From Pseudacidovorax sp. NFM-22 (GTDB lineage Bacteria; Pseudomonadota; Gammaproteobacteria; Burkholderiales; Burkholderiaceae_C), in NCBI RefSeq assembly GCF_021401245.1, contig NZ_JACBFY010000004.1, positions 530,935 through 594,934 of the forward strand: a DNA stretch of 64,000 nt, read 5' to 3'. Both the position numbers and the translations under genes were made by a program. Under the pieces are notes generated by a model. It was not told the DNA's origin and made no database searches. It saw only the letters and a list, made by a program, of their open reading frames with translations. Below, piece by piece: positions 59,904 through 64,000 of this stretch (within the stretch, counting starts at the first letter, position 1; each line of letters opens with the position of its first letter).

Positions 59904-60239
59904 TCAGGCTTGCCAGACGCCGTAGCCGGCCTCGCGCAGGCCGATCGCCAGTTCCACTTCCATCTCCACGGCAGCACGGTAGGGCATGGGGTTGTAGGCC
60001 TCGTACAACTCGGGCATGAGCCGCACCCCGTACTTCAGCACGAAGCGATTGGCCTGCACGCCGGCCATGTGGCGGTCGAAGCGCAGGTCGGGGTCCAGGC
60101 CCGTCATGCCGACGTAGACGCAGGGCTTGAGGATGTCGTGGTCCGGGTTGGCGCGGCGGAAGGCCGGCTCGTTCCACACGCGCTCGGACAGCAGCACGAC
60201 GTAGACGTGGTGGTGGTCTCGTGAGCGGCGGCGCGGCAT
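59904..60239 (-). CDS. GIY-YIG-like small protein of unknown function
   Basis: A 111-residue protein. The pattern HVYVVLLSERVW ... CVYVGMTGLDPDLRFDRHMAGVQAN ... VLKYGVRLMPELYEAYNP resembles the GIY-YIG nuclease fold: YVV and YVG strands, a conserved Arg in LRFDRH, and a downstream Glu. The insertion between the two strands (about 20 residues) is longer than usual, so nuclease activity is uncertain. Similar proteins may be mislabelled as ribose-5-phosphate isomerases. The start at 60239 is the first ATG before the conserved region. It is convergent with the HDAC-like gene. Confidence 0.65.
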   Translation of the reverse strand: MPRRRSRDHHHVYVVLLSERVWNEPAFRRANPDHDILKPCVYVGMTGLDPDLRFDRHMAGVQANRFVLKYGVRLMPELYEAYNPMPYRAAVEMEVELAIGLREAGYGVWQA

Positions 60240-60381
60240 GGGCGGACGATTGTCCGTCGGCACTCCGCATGCCGACGGTTGCCGGCTGACGTCGACGTCT
60301 GCTCGCCGAGCCACCGCCGCTTGTTACCCTCGCGCCTCCCGCAACTCCCGTGATCTTCCCCGCAGGGGAAGCCGCCAGCGC

Positions 60382-61716
60382 ATGCTCGACTGGAATGGAT
60401 TCGTACAGCGCCTCTCCGAGGTGCATGCCCGCACACTGTGGATCGAGATCGCCGCGCTGGTGCTGTGCCTGCTGCTGGCCTGGGGCGTGACCCGGTGGTT
60501 CGGCCGCGACCAACCGGGCGACTCGCTGTGGTTCGGCGAGAAGAGCTTCGACGGCTTGCTCTTTCCCCTGCTGGCGCTGGCCTTCACGGATCTGGCGCGG
60601 CGGCTGCTGCTGACGGTGCAGCCCACGCTGCTGCTGCGGGTGGCGGTGTCGATCTTCCTGGCGCTGCTGGCCATCCGGCTGTTCGCGCGGGTGTTGCGGC
60701 GCGTCTTCCCGGCCTCGGCACTGGTGCGGCTGGTGGAGCGCACCATCTCGTGGGTGGCCTGGGCCGCCGCCGTGCTCTGGATCGTGGGGCTGCTGCCGCC
60801 GGTGCTGGACGAGCTGGAAGCGATCAACCTCGGTTTCGGCAAGACGCGGGTCAGCCTGCGCACGCTGTTCGAAGGCGTGCTGTCGTGCGGCGTGGTGCTG
60901 ATGATCACGCTGTGGATCTCGTCGACCATCGAGAAGCGGCTGCTGACGCCGGCGGTGAGCGACCTGTCGATGCGCAAGGTGGCATCGAACGCGGTGCGTG
61001 CCGGGCTGCTGCTGGTCGGGCTGCTGTTTGCACTGTCCGCCGTGGGCGTGGACCTGACCGCGCTCTCCGTGCTGGGCGGCGCGCTGGGCGTGGGCCTGGG
61101 CTTCGGCCTGCAGAAGCTGGCTGCTAACTATGTGAGCGGCTTCGTGATCCTGCTGGAGCGTTCGATCCGCATCGGCGACAGCGTGAAGGTCGACACCTTC
61201 GAAGGACAGATCACCGACATCAAGACCCGCTACACGCTCATCCGCGCGCGCAACGGCCGGCAGGCCATCGTGCCCAACGAGTCGATCATCACGGGCCGGG
61301 TCGAGAACCTGACGCTCGCGGACCTCAAGACCAATCTCAACACCGTCATCGCCGTGGGCTACGACAGCGATCCGGCGCAGGTGCAGGCCATCCTCTGCGA
61401 AGCGGCCGCCTCGCAGGACCGCGTGCTCGCTGATCCGACACCCGTCGCCTTCCTCACCAACTTCGGCGCCGACGGGCTGGAATTCACGCTCAACTACTGG
61501 ATCAGCGATCCGGACAAGGGCAAGGACAACGTGCGCTCGGCGGTCAACATCGCGGTGCTGGAAGGACTGCGGCGGGCCGGCATCGACATTCCTTTTCCGC
61601 AGCGGGTCGTGCGGGTGGCGTCGCTGCCGCCCGGTGCGGGCCCGCAGATGCCTCCGGGCGGGGGCAGCGACAGCCAGCCCTCGGTTGGGGACCGGAGCGC
61701 CACCGGCGGCGCCTGA
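60382..61716 (+). CDS. MscS-family mechanosensitive ion channel protein
   Basis: A 444-residue inner-membrane protein. Helices lie near residues 18-36, 52-70, 80-100, 117-140 and 160-180, and the pore helix is in LGVGLGFGLQKLAANYVSGFVILLE (about 238-262). The MscS beta domain follows (RIGDSVKVDTFEGQITDIKTRYTLIRARNG, VPNESIITGRVENLT), then an alpha/beta C-domain. The Pro/Gly-rich last 35 residues are likely flexible. It probably releases solutes on osmotic downshift. It is longer than E. coli MscS (286) by extra N-terminal helices. Confidence 0.88.
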   Translation: MLDWNGFVQRLSEVHARTLWIEIAALVLCLLLAWGVTRWFGRDQPGDSLWFGEKSFDGLLFPLLALAFTDLARRLLLTVQPTLLLRVAVSIFLALLAIRLFARVLRRVFPASALVRLVERTISWVAWAAAVLWIVGLLPPVLDELEAINLGFGKTRVSLRTLFEGVLSCGVVLMITLWISSTIEKRLLTPAVSDLSMRKVASNAVRAGLLLVGLLFALSAVGVDLTALSVLGGALGVGLGFGLQKLAANYVSGFVILLERSIRIGDSVKVDTFEGQITDIKTRYTLIRARNGRQAIVPNESIITGRVENLTLADLKTNLNTVIAVGYDSDPAQVQAILCEAAASQDRVLADPTPVAFLTNFGADGLEFTLNYWISDPDKGKDNVRSAVNIAVLEGLRRAGIDIPFPQRVVRVASLPPGAGPQMPPGGGSDSQPSVGDRSATGGA

Positions 61717-61831
61717 ACGGGGTCGTGGCGGGCCGCGAAGAGGGATGGGCCGGTGATGAACGGCCGCTCCAGCGCCGGCCTTGTCCCTCGGTTCGTGTCG
61801 CCAATGCTGCAGCGCACGAGGAATCCGTCAC

Positions 61832-61864
61832 TATAATCTTCAAAAAAGCACGATCGTTCTTTTT
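61832..61864 (+). promoter_or_regulatory. -10 box and palindromic operator upstream of etfB
   Basis: A perfect TATAAT lies at 61832-61837, with no recognisable -35 at the right distance. Six bases downstream, 61843-61864 is a near-perfect palindrome: AAAAAGCACGA followed by TCGTTCTTTTT, with one mismatched pair. It covers the expected transcription start, a good place for a TetR-like repressor of fatty-acid or acyl-CoA genes. The etfB start is 127 bases downstream. Confidence 0.55.
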
Positions 61865-61990
61865 ATGGCGCCGGCGCTGGCCGCCCGCGTCGCCCCAGCG
61901 GGCAAAGCACGCCCGCCGGAAGGGGTCGCCCTAGAATGTTTTGCTGAGTTGCGCAGCAACACGCCTTTTGCAATCAACGGAGTCAAGCCA

Positions 61991-62740
61991 ATGAAGATTC
62001 TGGTCCCCGTCAAGCGGGTCGTCGACTACAACGTGAAGGTGCGCGTCAAGAGCGACGGCAGCGGGGTGGACATCGCCAACGTCAAGATGAGCATGAACCC
62101 CTTCGACGAGATCGCCGTCGAAGAGGCCGTGCGGCTGAAGGAAAAGGGCGTGGCCACCGAGGTCATCGCCGTCAGCTGTGGCGAGGCCAAGTGCCAGGAA
62201 ACGCTGCGCACGGCCATGGCCATCGGCGCCGACCGCGGCATCCTGGTCGAGACCACCGAAGAGCTGCAGCCCCTGGCCGTCGCCAAGCTGCTCAAGGCGC
62301 TGGTCGACAAGGAGCAACCCTCCCTCATCATCCTGGGCAAGCAGGCCATCGACGACGACGCCAACCAGACCGGCCAGATGCTCGCCGCCCTGGCCGACCT
62401 GCCGCAAGCCACCTTTGCCAGCAAGGTCGAGGTCGAAGGCGACAAGGCCAAGGTCACGCGCGAAGTCGACGGCGGCCTGGAAACCATCAGCCTGAGCCTG
62501 CCGGCCGTGGTCACCACCGATCTGCGCCTGAATGAGCCGCGCTACGTCACGCTGCCCAACATCATGAAGGCCAAGAAGAAGCCGCTGGACACCGTCAAGC
62601 CCGAGGACCTGGGCGTGGACGTCAAGCCGCGCCTGAAGACCCTGAAAGTCAGCGAGCCGGCCAAGCGCGGCGCCGGCGTGAAGGTGCCCGACGTCGCCAC
62701 CCTGGTCGACAAGCTCAAGAACGAAGCCAAGGTCATCTGA
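61991..62740 (+). CDS. etfB: Electron transfer flavoprotein subunit beta
   Basis: A 249-residue subunit that binds AMP in the ETF heterodimer and passes electrons from acyl-CoA and other dehydrogenases to ETF-ubiquinone oxidoreductase. Family signatures are [52 protein letters not shown] and [38 protein letters not shown] precedes the ATG. etfA follows after 32 bases, and an acyl-CoA dehydrogenase gene lies just beyond. Confidence 0.96.
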   Translation: MKILVPVKRVVDYNVKVRVKSDGSGVDIANVKMSMNPFDEIAVEEAVRLKEKGVATEVIAVSCGEAKCQETLRTAMAIGADRGILVETTEELQPLAVAKLLKALVDKEQPSLIILGKQAIDDDANQTGQMLAALADLPQATFASKVEVEGDKAKVTREVDGGLETISLSLPAVVTTDLRLNEPRYVTLPNIMKAKKKPLDTVKPEDLGVDVKPRLKTLKVSEPAKRGAGVKVPDVATLVDKLKNEAKVI

Positions 62741-62772
62741 TCGGCACGGACACGACGAAGGAAAGACAAGAC

Positions 62773-63705
62773 ATGACCGCACTCGTCATTGCAGAACACG
62801 ACAACCAGTCGATCAAGCCCGCCACGCTGAACACCGTCACGGCCGCTGCCGCCTGCGGCGGTGATGTTCATGTGCTGGTGGCCGGCCAGAACGCCGGCGC
62901 CGCCGCTCAGGCCGCCGCGCAGATCGCTGGCGTGGCCAAGGTGATCCATGCCGACGGCGCGAGCCTGGCCGAAGGCCTGGCCGAGAACGTCGCGGCCCAG
63001 GTGCTGGCCCTGGCCGGCGACTACAGCCACATCCTGTTCCCGGCCACCGCCGCCGGCAAGAACGTCGCCCCGCGCGTGGCCGCCAAGCTGGACGTGGCGC
63101 AGATCAGCGACATCACCAAGGTGGACAGCCCCGACACCTTCGAGCGCCCGATCTACGCCGGCAACGCCATCGCCACCGTGCAATCGGCCGACGCCAAGAA
63201 GGTGATCACCGTGCGCACCACCGGCTTCGACCCCGCCGCTGCCACCGGTGGCAGCGCGCAGGTCGAGACAAAGGACGCCGCGGCCGACAGCGGCAAGAGC
63301 ACCTTCGTGGGCCGCGAGGTGAGCAAGAACGACCGTCCCGAGCTGACGGCGGCCAAGATCATCGTCTCGGGCGGCCGCGCGCTGGGCAGCAGCGAGAAGT
63401 TCCAGGAAGTGATGACGCCGCTGGCCGACAAGCTGGGCGCGGCCATCGGTGCCAGCCGCGCCGCGGTGGACGCGGGCTACGCGCCCAACGACCTGCAGGT
63501 GGGCCAGACGGGCAAGATCGTGGCGCCGCAGCTGTACGTGGCCGCGGGCATCTCGGGCGCCATCCAGCACTTGGCCGGCATGAAGGACTCCAAGGTGATC
63601 GTGGCGATCAACAAGGACCCGGAAGCGCCGATCTTCAGCGTGGCCGACTACGGCCTCGAAGCCGACCTGTTCACGGCCGTGCCGGAGCTGGTCAAGGCGC
63701 TCTGA
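62773..63705 (+). CDS. etfA: Electron transfer flavoprotein subunit alpha
   Basis: A 310-residue FAD-binding partner of EtfB. The N-terminal domain starts [17 protein letters not shown]. The FAD domain includes [13 protein letters not shown] and [15 protein letters not shown] with the Arg that contacts [31 protein letters not shown] and [24 protein letters not shown] are the ETF-alpha signature. GAAGGAAAGAC is the ribosome-binding site. A perfect terminator follows 28 bases after the stop. Confidence 0.96.
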   Translation: MTALVIAEHDNQSIKPATLNTVTAAAACGGDVHVLVAGQNAGAAAQAAAQIAGVAKVIHADGASLAEGLAENVAAQVLALAGDYSHILFPATAAGKNVAPRVAAKLDVAQISDITKVDSPDTFERPIYAGNAIATVQSADAKKVITVRTTGFDPAAATGGSAQVETKDAAADSGKSTFVGREVSKNDRPELTAAKIIVSGGRALGSSEKFQEVMTPLADKLGAAIGASRAAVDAGYAPNDLQVGQTGKIVAPQLYVAAGISGAIQHLAGMKDSKVIVAINKDPEAPIFSVADYGLEADLFTAVPELVKAL

Positions 63706-63733
63706 GGCTTTAGGCCCGCGACAGCACGCACCC

Positions 63734-63762
63734 AAGGGCATCGTTCGCGATGCCCTTTTTTC
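63734..63762 (+). terminator. Rho-independent terminator after etfA
   Basis: A perfect 10-bp stem AAGGGCATCG / CGATGCCCTT closed by a TTCG tetraloop, running into a stretch of six T (63756-63761). It should separate etfBA from the acyl-CoA dehydrogenase gene, whose ATG is about 100 bases on. Confidence 0.93.
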
Positions 63763-63858
63763 TTCGCCGGGCGCTTTAGCGCAGCCCGCGCAGCCGCATG
63801 CCGGACGCGGCGGTGCGGCGCACCGTTCCATTCGTCATCGTCATTCGAGGAGACACCC

Positions 63859-64000
63859 ATGAGCTACACCGCGCCCATCAAGGACATGCTGTTCGACATC
63901 GAGCATCTGGCGCGCATCGACGAGATCGCCCAGATGCCGGGCTTTGGCGACGCCGGCCTGGACACCGCCGCCGCCGTGCTGGAAGAGTGCGCCAAGCTGA
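63859..64000 (+). CDS. Acyl-CoA dehydrogenase (N-terminus only, cut by window edge)
   Basis: The first 47 codons are visible (MSYTAPIKDMLFDIEHLARI ...). This opening is typical of the longer acyl-CoA dehydrogenases of betaproteobacteria that sit next to etfBA and act in fatty-acid oxidation, passing electrons to ETF. GAGGAGA lies 8 bases before the ATG. The catalytic region is outside the window, so substrate chain length cannot be judged. Confidence 0.8.
   Translation, partial: MSYTAPIKDMLFDIEHLARIDEIAQMPGFGDAGLDTAAAVLEECAKL

Overview
The window is very GC-rich, almost fully coding DNA. Gene content and order suggest a betaproteobacterium of the Burkholderiales, most likely the Comamonadaceae. 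Pointers are the folC / SPOR protein / cvpA / purF / metZ / gltX run, the etfB-etfA pair ahead of an acyl-CoA dehydrogenase, and REP-like palindromes of a type I associate with that family. This is inference from gene content; no rRNA is present to confirm it.

Layout. 1-6.8 kb: start of mutS (cut by the window edge), pyruvate oxidase poxB, a YigZ-type protein, a DUF1304 membrane protein, and two thioredoxin genes around a small unknown gene. 6.9-15.7 kb: a form II (CoxL-like) molybdenum hydroxylase cluster coxS-L-M-D-E-G plus an XdhC-type maturation gene, read away from a GAF/Fis-type regulator. 15.8-24.9 kb: housekeeping and small genes (aldo/keto reductase, ybaK, plsY, RidA, an aspartic protease, yajQ, murB, ppnP, a secreted PAPV-repeat protein, an ArsC-like reductase, folC). 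24.9-30.5 kb: SPOR protein, cvpA, purF, metZ and gltX, the last three joined by ATGA stop/start overlaps. 30.6-31.3 kb: six tRNA genes in a tandemly duplicated Ala-Glu-Asp cassette, with a promoter and a strong terminator.

31.4-47.2 kb holds the least understood content. A minus-strand block carries a giant DUF2126 transglutaminase, a fused circularly permuted ATP-grasp/alpha-E protein, a second transglutaminase, a RidA protein, a small lipoprotein, a cysteine-synthase-fold enzyme and a CrtC-like lipocalin protein. Facing away from it on the plus strand are comEC and a second, unfused ATP-grasp plus alpha-E pair. These families are predicted to build or process a peptide-like product, but no product is known.

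47.3-51.5 kb: glycerol catabolism (glpK and glpR against glpD, sharing a short control region). 51.5-58.9 kb: a GAF histidine kinase with a 7-bp tandem repeat upstream, then a MoxR / DUF58 / TgpA-type transglutaminase / lytic transglycosylase / HD-domain operon whose last gene is frameshifted. 58.9-64 kb: a histone-deacetylase-like enzyme, a GIY-YIG-like protein, an MscS channel, etfB-etfA behind a palindromic operator-like site, a perfect terminator, and the start of an acyl-CoA dehydrogenase. No gap between genes exceeds 300 bases. I saw no CRISPR array, prophage or insertion sequence.
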